Notes: a model not told the origin generated them from the sequence alone. A stretch of 62,291 nucleotides of DNA from an uncultured Cytophagales bacterium (GCA_937136415.1 CAKZOK010000180.1:5001-67291); one strand, 5' to 3'; shown: positions 28,165-38,099, counted from the first letter of the stretch. Numbers and translations are program-made.

Positions 28165-29985
28165 ATGAAAAAATATAATCCTCTCTCATTTCTTTTATTA
28201 TTTTTCTTTATTATTTTTTCTCTACCTATTTTTGCTCAAAAGAGTCAAAACTTGGCTTTAGCAGATGAGTATTATCAACAAGGAGAATATGAAAAAGCAA
28301 TTCAGTATTATCAAAAAATAGCTAAAAAAGCTCCCTCAGCCTCTTATATTTATGCCAATTACTTAGATGCTATGTTGCGTTTGGAAAAGCTAAAAGAGGC
28401 TCAAAAATATCTTGAAAAATGCTTAAAAGACAGACCATTAGCCCCCCAAATAAATATTGATTATGCAAAACTTTTCTTACAAAAAAGAGAAGATAAAAAG
28501 GCAAACAAACATTTTGAAGAATATATAAATTCTATTAAATCAAATTCTCATTTGGCTCGTGTAGCTGCTCGTGTTTTGGCACAGGAAGGGTTTTATCAAC
28601 ATGCCGAAAAACTATATTTACAAGCACAAAAAAACACAAAAGAAAACTATGATATGGATTTGGGTTTGCTTTATTTGGCAATGGGAAAACCTAAAAAGAT
28701 GATAAAACAGTTTTTGATTTTACTAGAAAAACGTCCAAATGATGCGCCTTATGTTCAACATTTATTACAATCTCGTTTGTCCGAAGATGAAGAATGGGAT
28801 ATGATTGAACCGATGTTGTATGAGGCAATTCAGAAGCACCCCGATAATGAGATTTTTAGTGAAATGTTGGTTTGGTATTTTCTTCAAAGAAAAAACTTTA
28901 TAATGGCATTTAGACAAGCAAAGGCATTGGATAAAAGAAACAAGTCGGAGGGTATGAAAATTATGGAAATCGGAATGCTTGCCTATAATAATGAAGAATG
29001 GAAAAGTGCTATCACAATTTTTGAGCATTTGACAGAGAGCTATAAAGGACAAAGGATTTATCCACAAGCCAAACATTTTTTGATGGCATCAAAAGAAGAA
29101 TATATCAAGCATCAATTTCCTGTCAATAAAGAAGAAATAAAATCGCTTGTCAGTGACTATCAAGAGTTGCTCTCAGAAATAGGCTGGAGTCCAAATACTG
29201 CCAAATCAGCTCGTAATATGGCTCTTTTACAGGCTTTTTATCTCAATGAAAAAGAAATTGCTATCAATACACTCAACAAAATTACCAAAATTAGAGGTGT
29301 TCCTCATCAGCTTATAAGTCAAGTAAAATTAGATTTGGGAGATATTTATGTATTAAAAAATGAACCTTGGGAAGCTACTTTGTTGTATTCACAGGTCGAA
29401 AAAACTGAAAAAGAAACTCCTTTGGGATATTCTGCCAAACTCAAAAATGCCAAACTTTCTTATTTTAGTGGTGATTTTAAATTAGCAAAAGCACATTTGG
29501 ATATTCTAAAACTAGCTACTTCAAGAAAGATTGCCAATGATGCTATGGATTTATCAATTTTGATTCAAGATAATACTGGTCTGGATTCGTCTGAAACGGC
29601 TATGAAAGAATATGCAGCCATTGACCTATTGATTTTTCAACAACAATATCAAGATGCTTTATCAGCTTATAAAAAAATGCTTTCTCATTTTGATGGACAC
29701 TCTCTTACCGACGAAATTTATTGGAAAGAAGCTACTATTTTACAAAAAATGGGGCGTTTTGAAGAAGCTGCCGAAAAACTAAAAACGGTTTTAAAACTTA
29801 ATCCAAGTGATATTTTTGGTGATGATGCCAATTTTCTTTTAGGAAAAATATATGAAGAAAATCTAAAAGATACACAAAAAGCCGAAGAATATTACAAAAA
29901 ACAACTTATCGATTATGCTGGCAGCGTCTATGTAGTGGAAGCTAGAAAACGCATCAGAAGATTGAGAGGAGAAATCATAAATTAA
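28165..29985 (+). CDS. Secreted/periplasmic tetratricopeptide repeat protein
   Basis: The 606-residue protein begins with a clear signal peptide (FLLLFFFIIFSLPIFAQ) and is otherwise built of helical TPR units: ALADEYYQQGEYEKAIQYYQ at the start, more through the middle, and DEIYWKEATILQKMGRFEEA and FLLGKIYEENLKDTQKAEEYY at the end. The ATG at 28165 is chosen because it directly precedes the signal peptide; the frame extends upstream through repeat sequence only. TPR proteins of this size in Bacteroidota act as periplasmic or outer-membrane-associated scaffolds. No partner can be named. A MITE-like element lies 30 bases after its stop. Confidence 0.85.
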   Translation: MKKYNPLSFLLLFFFIIFSLPIFAQKSQNLALADEYYQQGEYEKAIQYYQKIAKKAPSASYIYANYLDAMLRLEKLKEAQKYLEKCLKDRPLAPQINIDYAKLFLQKREDKKANKHFEEYINSIKSNSHLARVAARVLAQEGFYQHAEKLYLQAQKNTKENYDMDLGLLYLAMGKPKKMIKQFLILLEKRPNDAPYVQHLLQSRLSEDEEWDMIEPMLYEAIQKHPDNEIFSEMLVWYFLQRKNFIMAFRQAKALDKRNKSEGMKIMEIGMLAYNNEEWKSAITIFEHLTESYKGQRIYPQAKHFLMASKEEYIKHQFPVNKEEIKSLVSDYQELLSEIGWSPNTAKSARNMALLQAFYLNEKEIAINTLNKITKIRGVPHQLISQVKLDLGDIYVLKNEPWEATLLYSQVEKTEKETPLGYSAKLKNAKLSYFSGDFKLAKAHLDILKLATSRKIANDAMDLSILIQDNTGLDSSETAMKEYAAIDLLIFQQQYQDALSAYKKMLSHFDGHSLTDEIYWKEATILQKMGRFEEAAEKLKTVLKLNPSDIFGDDANFLLGKIYEENLKDTQKAEEYYKKQLIDYAGSVYVVEARKRIRRLRGEIIN

Positions 29986-30015
29986 TCGTGCGACGATGGC
30001 GATTATATTTTGACC

Positions 30016-30308
30016 TAGGCTGTTCAGAATTTCAAAAATTCTTCCTATAGTTTATAGTCATTTTCATTCTTTGATAGATTGATTTATAAATCAAAAATAA
30101 CAATTAAAATTTTATTCTAGCTGTATCGCAGTGTAACCTTTGTAGATTTAGATTTTAATCAAAATGAAGGCATTTAGGAGCTACAGAATAGCGAAACCTT
30201 GAAATTAGACACATTTAGAATACAAACAACAAGGTTACGCTACGAGATAGCTAAATTTCAAAAGACACGAAAACTGTATGAGAAAATAACCAAATTTTGA
30301 ACAGCCTA
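30016..30308. mobile_element. 293-bp MITE-like element (family B) with 9-bp target duplication
   Basis: The ends are a 17-bp terminal inverted repeat with one mismatch, opening TAGGCTGTTCA(G/A)AATTT. The flanks are a perfect 9-bp direct repeat, ATTTTGACC (30007-30015 and 30309-30317). The interior has no long coding frame but has an inner inverted repeat (around 30119-30143 against 30228-30252). The right 117 bases recur, inverted and about 95% alike, at 62175-62291. This is the structure of a non-autonomous transposable element. The transposase family is not identifiable from these ends by eye. Confidence 0.8.
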
Positions 30309-30445
30309 ATTTTGACCATTATCAATGTTTGATTTTTATGTAAACTTTAGTTATCTGATATTTAAAAGTATCTTAGTAATTTTAATTCCGTAATTTTTAA
30401 TTAGCTTCGCTGATTATTTCATAATTCGTAATCCGTAATTGAACC

Positions 30446-31027
30446 ATGTTACACCTTCAACTTCCCACCGACCCACGCTGGACAGAACTAGCACAAGAAA
30501 GTATTGAGGCTATCCTAACCGACCACGCTTATTGCGAACAAAAAGCAGCTTCTTCTTGTATTTCTCTAATTATTACCTATAATCATTTACCAAAACTTGT
30601 TGATACTCTTTCGCCCATTGTTGCAGAAGAATGGTCGCATTTTGAAATGGTATTAGAACAACTTCGAAAGCGCAATCTTACTTTTGGGGGCAAGAGAAAA
30701 GATGAATATGCACTCAAGTTACGCAATTTTATGATAAAAGGAGGAAGTGAAAAAATGCGTCTTTTGGATAATTTGTTGGTCAATGCACTCATAGAGGCTC
30801 GTAGTTGTGAGCGTTTCAAAATGCTTTCTAATACAATGAAAGATGAAGAATTGAAGAAATTTTATCGTGAATTAATGGTTTCGGAAGCTCGTCATTATAC
30901 TGTTTTTATTGGTTTGGCAAAAGAATATTTACCAAAAGAAATAGTAGATAAACGCTGGCAAGAATTTTTGAATCATGAGTCTGAAATAATGAAAAGTTTG
31001 GAACTTCGTGGTGATAGAATGCACTAA
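30446..31027 (+). CDS. miaE: tRNA-(ms2io6A)-hydroxylase MiaE
   Basis: A 193-residue ferritin-like diiron monooxygenase that hydroxylates the isopentenyl group of ms2i6A37 in tRNA. The metal-binding carboxylates and histidines appear in helices DHAYCEQKAASSC, EEWSHFEMVLEQL, LIEARSCERFKML and VSEARHYTVFIGLAKEY. The opening (PTDPRWTELA) is a family signature. It is a stand-alone gene closed by the terminator at 31041-31079. The upstream region (30318-30445) holds only the AT-rich motif TAATTCGTAATCCGTAATTG, which resembles sequences at 46985-47015. Confidence 0.93.
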   Translation: MLHLQLPTDPRWTELAQESIEAILTDHAYCEQKAASSCISLIITYNHLPKLVDTLSPIVAEEWSHFEMVLEQLRKRNLTFGGKRKDEYALKLRNFMIKGGSEKMRLLDNLLVNALIEARSCERFKMLSNTMKDEELKKFYRELMVSEARHYTVFIGLAKEYLPKEIVDKRWQEFLNHESEIMKSLELRGDRMH

Positions 31028-31040
31028 AGATTATTCTATA

Positions 31041-31079
31041 AAAAAATCTCAATACAAAAAAATTGTATTGAGATTTTTT
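31041..31079. terminator. Bidirectional terminator between miaE and sdhB
   Basis: Arms AAAAAATCTCAATACAA and TTGTATTGAGATTTTTT pair almost perfectly. Both flanking genes converge on it. A second small hairpin (GCTTTACTT...AAGTAAGC, 31099-31121) lies between it and the sdhB stop. Confidence 0.8.
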
Positions 31080-31125
31080 ATAAATTGAAATCCATACGCT
31101 TTACTTATGCTAAAGTAAGCTGTAT

Positions 31126-31896
31126 TTATTTTACAAAATCAGAACCTGCCTTTGCAGTCAAATATTCTCTATTTAGGCGAGCAATATGCTCTTGACCAAT
31201 CAGTTTTGGGCATTCTGCCGAACATGCACCTGTGTTTGTACACGAGCCAAAACCCTCTTCGTCCATTTGAGCCACCATATTTTCAGCACGTTTTTGTGCT
31301 TCTGCTTTTCCTTGTGGAAGAAGTGCAAGCTGCGAAACTTTAGCCGAAACAAAAAGCATAGCCGACGCATTTTTACACGCTGCCACACACGCTCCACAAC
31401 CAATACATGCTGCAGCTTCAAAAGCCTCATCAGCAATTTCTTTAGGAATAGGCATTTCATTTGCATCACGAGCATTTCCTGTATTTACAGAAACATAACC
31501 TCCCGACTGAATGATTCTATCAAAAGCACTTCTATTAACTGTCAAATCCTTAATTACTGGAAATGCAGCAGCCCTCCAAGGCTCAATAGTAATGGTTGTA
31601 TTGTTTGGAAAAGAACGCATGTGCAACTGACACGTTGTAACACCTTCAAGCATTCCGTGTGGGTGTCCATTGATGTACATTGAGCAAGCACCACAAATTC
31701 CTTCACGACAATCGTGGTCAAAACTTATTGGGTCTTCACCTTTTCGGACAAGTGTTTCATTTAACATATCTATCATTTCTAAAAATGACATATCTGTCGA
31801 AACGCCGTCTAATTTATAGTTTTTAAAGCCACCTTTTGCATTTGCATTGGCTTGTCTCCAAACTTTTATTTTATATGAATTATGTTGTTCTGCCAT
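31126..31896 (-). CDS. sdhB: Succinate dehydrogenase iron-sulfur subunit
   Basis: The 256-residue subunit passes electrons from the flavin to menaquinone. The 2Fe-2S site is in [16 protein letters not shown], with a further cysteine in [12 protein letters not shown]. The 4Fe-4S site is [11 protein letters not shown], and the last set ([13 protein letters not shown]) serves the 3Fe-4S cluster with the CIGCG-proximal C-terminal cysteines. It is the last gene of sdhCAB. It is separated from sdhA by an 83-base gap that contains a strong CCTAAGG hairpin (31934-31972), which could lower or stabilise sdhB expression relative to sdhA. Confidence 0.95.
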   Translation of the reverse strand: MAEQHNSYKIKVWRQANANAKGGFKNYKLDGVSTDMSFLEMIDMLNETLVRKGEDPISFDHDCREGICGACSMYINGHPHGMLEGVTTCQLHMRSFPNNTTITIEPWRAAAFPVIKDLTVNRSAFDRIIQSGGYVSVNTGNARDANEMPIPKEIADEAFEAAACIGCGACVAACKNASAMLFVSAKVSQLALLPQGKAEAQKRAENMVAQMDEEGFGSCTNTGACSAECPKLIGQEHIARLNREYLTAKAGSDFVK

Positions 31897-31933
31897 AATT
31901 TTTATGTATTTCTATTTAATTGAAAGTGTTTTT

Positions 31934-31972
31934 AGCTTAGCCCCTAAGGGTTTTCGAAAGCCCTTAGGAGCT
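31934..31972. repeat. Palindromic CCTAAGGG hairpin between sdhA and sdhB
   Basis: AGCTTAGCCCCTAAGGG and CCCTTAGGAGCT face each other around TTTTCGAAAG. There is no long T-run, so it is not a classic terminator. Similar CCTAAGAA/TTCTTAGG units occur at 41893-41925, 56041-56072 and 61001-61040. Confidence 0.55.
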
Positions 31973-31979
31973 GAATATT

Positions 31980-33914
31980 TTATTTGTAACTACGCTGTGT
32001 AAGTTTGACATTTTCGAAGACTAATTCTTCTTTATGCAAAACAGGGTCGCCAGTCATCATTTCGCCTGTGCTATTTTTAGGAAACTCCCAAGCAGCCACA
32101 TACGAATAATTTTCATCATCACGTTTTGCTTCACCATTTATTTCATACTCTTCTCTAAAGTGTCCCCCACAAGATTCATTTCTATTGTGAGCATCAAGAA
32201 TCATAAGTTCGCCAAGCTCCAAAAAGTCAGCAATACGCAATGCTTTTTCAAGTTCTGCATTAAGTTGGTTTTCAGTTCCTACTACTTTTACATCATTCCA
32301 AAACTCCTCACGTAATTTTTGAACTTCTACACGAGCAAGTTTTAAGCCTTCTGCATTTCTTGACATTCCACAATATTCCCACATAATACGACCCAGTTTT
32401 TTATGGATTTCATCAGGAGTTTGTTTGCCATTAATGCTCATTACCTTCTTAATTCTTGCTTCTATTTCTTGTTTTGCTTGTGTAAATGCTTGATGTGAAG
32501 TGTCTTCAGTTTTGTATGGTTGTGTTGCTAAGAAATCACCTACTGTATAAGGAGCTACAAAATATCCATCAGCCAAACCTTGCATCAATGCACTTGCTCC
32601 CAAACGGTTTGCGCCATGGTCAGAGAAATTAGCTTCTCCAAGTGCATAAAGCCCATCAACATTTGTCATAAGGTTATAATCTACCCAAAGCCCTCCCATT
32701 GTATAATGTGGTGCTGGATAAATTTTCATCGGAACTTTATAAGGGTCTTCGTGTGTAATTTGTTTGTACATGTCAAACAAATTGCCATACTTATCTGCTA
32801 CTCTACTTTGCCCATCTCTTTTAATAGCATCTCTAAAATCAAGATAAACAGCTTTTCCTGTTGCTCCTACTCCCAACCCTTCATCACAAACATATTTTGC
32901 ATTTCTTGAAGCCACATCACGAGGAACAAGATTACCAAATGTTGGATATTTTTCTTCTAAATAATAAAAACGGTCTTTTTCTGCAATTTCAGATGGTTTT
33001 TTGTTTTTATCTTCTGGATTACGAGGCACCCAAACACGCCCATCGTTACGCAATGATTCTGACATCAAGGTAAGTTTTGATTGATGGTCGCCCGAAACAG
33101 GAATACAAGTTGGGTGAATTTGCGTATAACAAGGATTTGCAAAATAAGCACCTTTTTTGTGCGCTCTCCAAGCTGCCGTAGCATTACACGCCATTGCATT
33201 TGTAGAAAGGAAAAATACATTTGAATACCCACCCGTACAAAGCAAAACAGCATGACCTGCGTGAGATTCAATTTCTCCAGTTACTAGATTACGAGTAATA
33301 ATTCCTTTTGCCTTTCCATCAATTTTGACAATATCAAGCATTTCTGTACGAGTAAACATCTCTACTTTTCCAGTTGCTACCTGACGACTAAGCGCAGAAT
33401 AAGCACCCAAAAGAAGCTGCTGACCTGTTTGCCCTTTTGCATAAAAAGTACGTGAAACCAACGCTCCACCAAAAGAACGATTATCAAGCATTCCACCATA
33501 TTCACGAGCAAAAGGAACACCTTGAGCCACACATTGGTCAATAATATTTACACTTACTTGTGCCAAACGATGTACATTTCCTTCTCTTGAACGATAATCG
33601 CCACCTTTTACAGTATCATAGAACAGACGATAAACACTATCGCCATCATTTTGATAATTTTTGGCTGCATTAATTCCTCCCTGTGCTGCAATAGAGTGCG
33701 CTCTACGTGGGCTATCATGGAAAGTAAATGCTTTTACATTGTAGCCCAGCTCTGCTAAAGAAGCTGCTGCTGCTGCACCTGCAAGACCTGTTCCGACAAC
33801 AATAATTGTATATTTTCGTTTGTTGGCAGGATTTACGAGGCGAATATTGAATTTATGTTTGTCCCATTTTTCGCCGATTGAGCCTTCAGGGATTTTTGAA
33901 TTGAGTTCTGACAT
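31980..33914 (-). CDS. sdhA: Succinate dehydrogenase/fumarate reductase flavoprotein subunit
   Basis: The 644-residue catalytic subunit oxidises succinate to fumarate with covalently bound FAD. The dinucleotide fold is [19 protein letters not shown]. The flavin-attachment region is [19 protein letters not shown], and substrate-side motifs include [10 protein letters not shown] and [19 protein letters not shown]. The C-terminal capping region has CGGHFREE. Length is typical of the Bacteroidota (type B) enzyme. It is the middle gene of the operon sdhC-sdhA-sdhB. Confidence 0.96.
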   Translation of the reverse strand: MSELNSKIPEGSIGEKWDKHKFNIRLVNPANKRKYTIIVVGTGLAGAAAAASLAELGYNVKAFTFHDSPRRAHSIAAQGGINAAKNYQNDGDSVYRLFYDTVKGGDYRSREGNVHRLAQVSVNIIDQCVAQGVPFAREYGGMLDNRSFGGALVSRTFYAKGQTGQQLLLGAYSALSRQVATGKVEMFTRTEMLDIVKIDGKAKGIITRNLVTGEIESHAGHAVLLCTGGYSNVFFLSTNAMACNATAAWRAHKKGAYFANPCYTQIHPTCIPVSGDHQSKLTLMSESLRNDGRVWVPRNPEDKNKKPSEIAEKDRFYYLEEKYPTFGNLVPRDVASRNAKYVCDEGLGVGATGKAVYLDFRDAIKRDGQSRVADKYGNLFDMYKQITHEDPYKVPMKIYPAPHYTMGGLWVDYNLMTNVDGLYALGEANFSDHGANRLGASALMQGLADGYFVAPYTVGDFLATQPYKTEDTSHQAFTQAKQEIEARIKKVMSINGKQTPDEIHKKLGRIMWEYCGMSRNAEGLKLARVEVQKLREEFWNDVKVVGTENQLNAELEKALRIADFLELGELMILDAHNRNESCGGHFREEYEINGEAKRDDENYSYVAAWEFPKNSTGEMMTGDPVLHKEELVFENVKLTQRSYK

Positions 33915-34114
33915 AATTGTTTTGTTTGTATTTTATGAGCAATACATTTTCTGTTATGAGTGTATTCAAATAGAATTGAAACTTTTGAAACAACTCTTTA
34001 ACGTTTTGATACTGAATAATTTGTTTGTTCAAAAAGTTTTTAAACTGACCTTAATTTAGAATATGTTTAGGAAAATGTGTGTTTTTCCTCCTAATTTAAA
34101 ATCATTTACCAAAA

Positions 34115-34945
34115 TTATTCTGCATTAGTAGTTACTATTTTGTCCCATTTTGTATCAGGCTTTAAATTTGACCAATCGGTCATTTTCCATTCTACGCCTT
34201 CTTTTATAGATTTATTCATAACCTTTGTTGCTGCTTCATCAAGATTATTTGAAACGCCAAATTGCGCCATCATAGCCAAAGGCATACTCGAAAAACCAAC
34301 AATAAAAAATACTGCCAAGCCTTTACTTGCCAAAGAAATCAACGATGTATATTTTACATGATTGAGTCCAAGGGTTTGAAAACCACTTTGGAAACCATGC
34401 CACAAATGAAACCCTACGGCAGCCATACTGATAAGATACAAAACCGAAAACCACCAAACTGAAAAAGTAGTAGCTACAAGTGCATACAAATTTTTGTATG
34501 TCATTCCATCAATTTCCATTACAGGGTGATTGCCTCCAAAATGATACTGAAACCAAAATTGTCCCATGTGCATGATGATAAAGAACAATAAAATTGAACC
34601 CAGAATACCCATATTACGAGAAGCCCAAGATTTTTCTGCATTTCCATTAACTGCATAGGCTGTTGGGCGAGCTTTTTTGTTTTGTAAGGTAAGAAAAAGA
34701 GCTACCAAAGCGTGAAGAATTATAGAACCATAAAGTAAATACGAAGTGGCTTTGATGAGAGGAAATGTTGTCATAAAGACAGCATAAACATTAAATTTCT
34801 CACTTGCACTTAGTACATTTGGATACAATAATTGAAGATTTCCGATGAGATGAACAATCAGAAAAGTTACTAAAAATAACCCTGTTAGCGACATCAAAAC
34901 TTTTTTGCCTACGCTGCTTGTCAGGGTGCGTATAATCCAATTCAT
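34115..34945 (-). CDS. sdhC: Succinate dehydrogenase cytochrome b558 subunit
   Basis: The 276-residue membrane anchor has five hydrophobic helices and histidines that can hold two haems (LIVHLIGNLQ, IILHALVALF, IIMHMGQFWFQYHFG, GFHLWHGFQSG). This single-subunit form (no separate SdhD) is the type B complex of Bacteroidota and fits menaquinone as acceptor. A fitting promoter lies ~200 bases upstream (35145-35175), giving a long leader; 34946-35254 otherwise shows nothing. Confidence 0.93.
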   Translation of the reverse strand: MNWIIRTLTSSVGKKVLMSLTGLFLVTFLIVHLIGNLQLLYPNVLSASEKFNVYAVFMTTFPLIKATSYLLYGSIILHALVALFLTLQNKKARPTAYAVNGNAEKSWASRNMGILGSILLFFIIMHMGQFWFQYHFGGNHPVMEIDGMTYKNLYALVATTFSVWWFSVLYLISMAAVGFHLWHGFQSGFQTLGLNHVKYTSLISLASKGLAVFFIVGFSSMPLAMMAQFGVSNNLDEAATKVMNKSIKEGVEWKMTDWSNLKPDTKWDKIVTTNAE

Positions 34946-35144
34946 AAGAAGTTGGTTAAGTTGATTAAAAATTAATTAGAGTTTGAAATTTACTTAAAAA
35001 GTAATCAAATAAATATTTTGTTACTAATTTTTGTTTGATTTTTCTATTTTCCTTTTAGAGTAAACCTCATTTATTGAAACATACCATAAATATACCCTTT
35101 AAAAGGCTACTTACATAGTTTTTGATAAATAAATAAAACGTATC

Positions 35145-35175
35145 CAAAGGTACGTTGCAAAAAATAGCATTGCAA
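35145..35175 (-). promoter_or_regulatory. Promoter of the sdhCAB operon
   Basis: TTG (35173-35175), a 20-base spacer and TACCTTTG (35145-35152) on the minus strand give a strong consensus match. The predicted 5' leader to the sdhC start is about 195 bases. Confidence 0.65.
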
Positions 35176-35254
35176 TATGTAACAGTAATTTTTACTTATT
35201 TTGAATATTTCTAAATAAAGGCTTTATAAAGTTATCATAATTAGAATTTTATCA

Positions 35255-35304
35255 AAAAAAACACCTATCATTTTCAATAATTTTGAATATAATAGGTATT
35301 TTTT
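35255..35304. terminator. Terminator after the DAHP synthase gene
   Basis: Arms AAACACCTAT and ATAGGTATTT are flanked by A and T runs, just beyond the stop codon at 35311 on the minus strand. The loop is long (about 25 bases), so strength is uncertain. Confidence 0.55.
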
Positions 35305-35310
35305 GTTTGT

Positions 35311-36417
35311 CTAAAAATCTTCTTTTCTTTCTGATTGAATACGAATAGATTCATCGTGAATAATTTTGAAAACTGCCGAAACAAAATCTGGATTAATATC
35401 CATTGTTTTTGCCCATTCTGGACGGCTTTCGAAGACATCTCTCCAACGATTTAATTGAAAGACAGCTAAATTATTTTCTCTTTTATAATCTCCAATCTGC
35501 TTGACAAGCTCTAAACGAGCAGCAAAATTTTCTACTACTTCTCTATCAATTTTATCAACTTGATTACGCAAATTTTGTAATTTGTCTGAAAGCCCAGCTT
35601 TTTCAAGAGCTTCTAAATCTCCTGTACGAATGACCAATTTTTCCAAAATTTCAGCAAGTCGTTGAGGCGTAACTTGTTGAGAAGCATCACTCCATGCCTC
35701 ATTTGGATTGCGATGGGTTTCTATCATCAGCCCTTCATAATTCAAATCCATTGCCTTTTGAGAAATAGGATAAATCAATTCTCTTTTTCCTCCAATATGA
35801 CTTGGGTCGCACAGAAGAGGCAAAGAAGGCAATTTACTTTTGAGTTCGATGGCTAATTGCCACATCGGCTCATTGCGATATTTTGTATTTCCATAACTAG
35901 AAAAACCTCTGTGCAAAGCTGCCATTTTGTTTATTCCTGCTTGATAAATACGCTCAATTCCTCCCATCCAAAGTGCAACATCAGGATTAATTGGATTTTT
36001 GACGATAACAGGCACATCAACACCTTTCAATGCGTCTGCAATTTCTTGCATGGTAAATGGATTTACTACACTTCTTGCACCAATCCATAAAATATCCACT
36101 TGATGTTTTAAGGCTTCTTCTACGTGTTCGGGTTTGGCTACTTCGGTAGTGATTAGTTTTCCAGTTGCTTTTTTGACATCTAAAAGCCATTCTAATCCTG
36201 TTTTGCCTACACCTTCAAAATTATTTGGGCGTGTACGAGGTTTCCAAATTCCTGCTCTCAAGACTTGTACTTTGTCATTTTTGGCAATTTCTTGGCAAGT
36301 TTCCATAAGCTGCTCGGGCGTTTCGGCACTACAAGGACCAGCAATAAATAATGGATTATTCGCAATATTCCAATTTGGATTATTTGGAAACCACGATGAT
36401 AAAGGGGCAAATTCCAT
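35311..36417 (-). CDS. Bifunctional DAHP synthase / chorismate mutase
   Basis: The 368-residue fusion has an N-terminal DAHP synthase of the short (class I-beta, KDO8P synthase-like) type: FIAGPCSAET, LRAGIWKPRTRPNNFEGVG, WIGARSVVNPF, VIVKNPINPD and LLCDPSHIGGKRELI. From about residue 280 follows an AroQ-type chorismate mutase helix bundle (LRNQVDKIDREVVENFAARLELVKQIGDYKRENN). It makes the first shikimate-pathway intermediate and, at the end, prephenate. The fused mutase may also serve as a feedback sensor, as known in related enzymes. The ATG at 36417 (MEFAPLSSWF) directly precedes the conserved region; an upstream ATG at 36450 adds eleven residues. Confidence 0.92.
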   Translation of the reverse strand: MEFAPLSSWFPNNPNWNIANNPLFIAGPCSAETPEQLMETCQEIAKNDKVQVLRAGIWKPRTRPNNFEGVGKTGLEWLLDVKKATGKLITTEVAKPEHVEEALKHQVDILWIGARSVVNPFTMQEIADALKGVDVPVIVKNPINPDVALWMGGIERIYQAGINKMAALHRGFSSYGNTKYRNEPMWQLAIELKSKLPSLPLLCDPSHIGGKRELIYPISQKAMDLNYEGLMIETHRNPNEAWSDASQQVTPQRLAEILEKLVIRTGDLEALEKAGLSDKLQNLRNQVDKIDREVVENFAARLELVKQIGDYKRENNLAVFQLNRWRDVFESRPEWAKTMDINPDFVSAVFKIIHDESIRIQSERKEDF

Positions 36418-36480
36418 AAATGTATAAATGTGTTGTTTGTGAAAATACAAACAAAATAATGATTATTCTAAATTAAAATT

Positions 36481-36488
36481 CAAAGGTA
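36481..36488 (-). promoter_or_regulatory. Candidate -7 box for the DAHP synthase gene
   Basis: CAAAGGTA reads TACCTTTG on the minus strand, about 65 bases before the start codon. The matching -33 region falls inside the end of the preceding gene and is not obvious. Confidence 0.4.
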
Positions 36489-36496
36489 CTTAAAAA

Positions 36497-36874
36497 TCAT
36501 TTTACAGGCTTATGTTCGGCTAATTTTTGTTGTAAAGCATGCAAATATTGTTGTACTTTTTCAGATTGTTGTGTACTGTTTTTGAAACGTTTTTTGATAA
36601 ATGTATCATTATTCAACTCTTCGGCTTGTAGGGTTTCTACGTGTTCGAAGGGAGAAAAATTTTCTTCTTCTTTATCTTTTTTTTGTTTTTGTTCTTTTTT
36701 AAATTGCTCTCTAAGCTCTTGATAAATAATCGGCTCTACTTTTGATTCTATTTCTTTCCATAAAGAAGCCGAAACCTGTACAAAAATAAGTTCTCCATTT
36801 TTATCAATAATTTTGGTAAGATGAGCTGTTTGAAAAGCCTCATTATCCAAATTTTCAGTATTTATATCAGCCAT
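36497..36874 (-). CDS. Hypothetical protein, 125 residues, charged
   Basis: I do not recognise a family. The N-terminal half (LTKIIDKNGELIFVQVSASLWKEIE) looks like a small folded domain. The middle is a Lys/Glu/Gln-rich coil (FKKEQKQKKDKEEE), and the end is helical and basic. No signal peptide or membrane segment is seen. It lies 79 bases upstream of the DAHP synthase gene on the same strand; co-transcription is possible. Confidence 0.6.
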   Translation of the reverse strand: MADINTENLDNEAFQTAHLTKIIDKNGELIFVQVSASLWKEIESKVEPIIYQELREQFKKEQKQKKDKEEENFSPFEHVETLQAEELNNDTFIKKRFKNSTQQSEKVQQYLHALQQKLAEHKPVK

Positions 36875-37166
36875 CTTTTATTTTGTTTTTGTTTCTTTAC
36901 AAATCAATTTCAATTATGCCAATAAAAATAAAGTATCTTCGGCTCATTACCAAACCATTAAAGGGTCAAATTGCGAAAAAAAATTGATAATCTACAAAAA
37001 AAAATTTCTAAAAATCCATTATATCAAGCTCTCTTTGCAGACCAAGAAAATATTTGATAATTATTTCTACTTAAAAAACTATTCAAAACATATTTTTCAA
37101 AAAAATAGCTTATTGATAAGAGAATTAATAAATTTGAACTTTATTAATTCTTTTATCTCGTTTTCG

Positions 37167-37186
37167 AACAGACTGGGAAGTCTGTT
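37167..37186. repeat. 20-bp palindrome, copy 2 (AACAGAC-TGGGAA-GTCTGTT)
   Basis: Perfect seven-base arms flank TGGGAA, 21 bases before the SGNH hydrolase start. The second copy at 25947-25966 has one arm mismatch. The rest of 36875-37207 is AT-rich with no other feature. Confidence 0.55.
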
Positions 37187-37207
37187 GTACATAATTTTTA
37201 GTCTAAA

Positions 37208-38026
37208 TTGTCTGATTTTATTCCTCATCTTAATACTGATTCTTCTCAAAAAAATACAGCTTCCAATTTTTACAAATTATTTTCTGTTTGGTTGGTTGTT
37301 TTGGGTGTAGTTGTGGGTTTGTATCTGGTTGATAATTACGAAAAATCCATTGATTTTGGTGTATCAATCAAAAAACCAAATGCAAAGCAATTATTTACGC
37401 CTCCTTCCACTGATTTTTTATATAAACAATTTGCCAAACAGACTTATTTTATTGTAGATTCTTTAGAGTTGGCTCGCAAAAACAGCATTGATACGTCTGC
37501 ACAGCGTATTTTACTTACTGGCGACTCTATGTCAGAGGGTTTATATTTGGCTTTTCGGAGCTATGCTAGTCATAATAATCATTTTTTGAAAGGACGAATT
37601 TGGTACAGTTCGCTGACCATTCAATGGAGCAAAACAGATAGTTTGGAGCGTTTGATAGAAATTTATAAGCCTACCATTGTGATTTTTACTTTGGGGGCAA
37701 ATGAGCTTTTCAGAACTGATATTTATGAGAGAGAAAAAGATATTCAAGATATTATTGCACAGGCTGGCGATACGCCTTTTATTTGGGTAGGTCCTCCAAA
37801 TTGGAAAGATGATACAGGAATTAATGAAATTATTGAACGAAATATGCCTTCAAATTCTTTTTTCTTGTCTAAAGATTTAGAATTTGATAGAGAAAGAGAT
37901 GGCGCACACCCAACACGAAAATCATCAAAATATTGGGCTGACACCATCGCTACGTGGATTATGAACAAATCTCGTCATAAAATTTTATTAGAAAAACCTA
38001 TTTCAGAAGACTTGGATAATAAATAA
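37208..38026 (+). CDS. Membrane-anchored SGNH/GDSL-type hydrolase
   Basis: The 272-residue protein has one N-terminal membrane helix (~22-42, FYKLFSVWLVVLGVVVGLYLV), so the enzyme part probably faces the periplasm. Block I is LTGDSMSEG with the nucleophile Ser at ~107, and block III is TLGANELF with the oxyanion Asn. The catalytic Asp-x-x-His is in RDGAHPTRKSS. The start appears to be TTG at 37208 because no ATG precedes the membrane helix in frame. SGNH enzymes remove acyl groups from sugars, lipids or peptidoglycan; the substrate is unknown. Confidence 0.8.
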   Translation: MSDFIPHLNTDSSQKNTASNFYKLFSVWLVVLGVVVGLYLVDNYEKSIDFGVSIKKPNAKQLFTPPSTDFLYKQFAKQTYFIVDSLELARKNSIDTSAQRILLTGDSMSEGLYLAFRSYASHNNHFLKGRIWYSSLTIQWSKTDSLERLIEIYKPTIVIFTLGANELFRTDIYEREKDIQDIIAQAGDTPFIWVGPPNWKDDTGINEIIERNMPSNSFFLSKDLEFDRERDGAHPTRKSSKYWADTIATWIMNKSRHKILLEKPISEDLDNK

Positions 38027-38056
38027 ACATTACCACTATTGTTTTTGCAAATGAAG

Positions 38057-38099
38057 TTTTTTGTGTGTTCGTTTGTGAACAAACAAACACACAAAAAAA
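38057..38099. terminator. Bidirectional terminator between SGNH and endonuclease-like genes
   Basis: TTTTTTGTGTGTT...GTTTGT and ACAAAC...AACACACAAAAAA form a long hairpin with T-runs both ways. It sits between convergent genes, the minus-strand gene ending at 38100. Confidence 0.8.

Noticed and set aside
36984..37310. 108-codon plus-strand frame before the SGNH hydrolase
   Set aside because: Ile/Leu/Lys/Phe-rich translation of AT-rich DNA; overlaps the SGNH gene in another frame and the palindrome at 37167.
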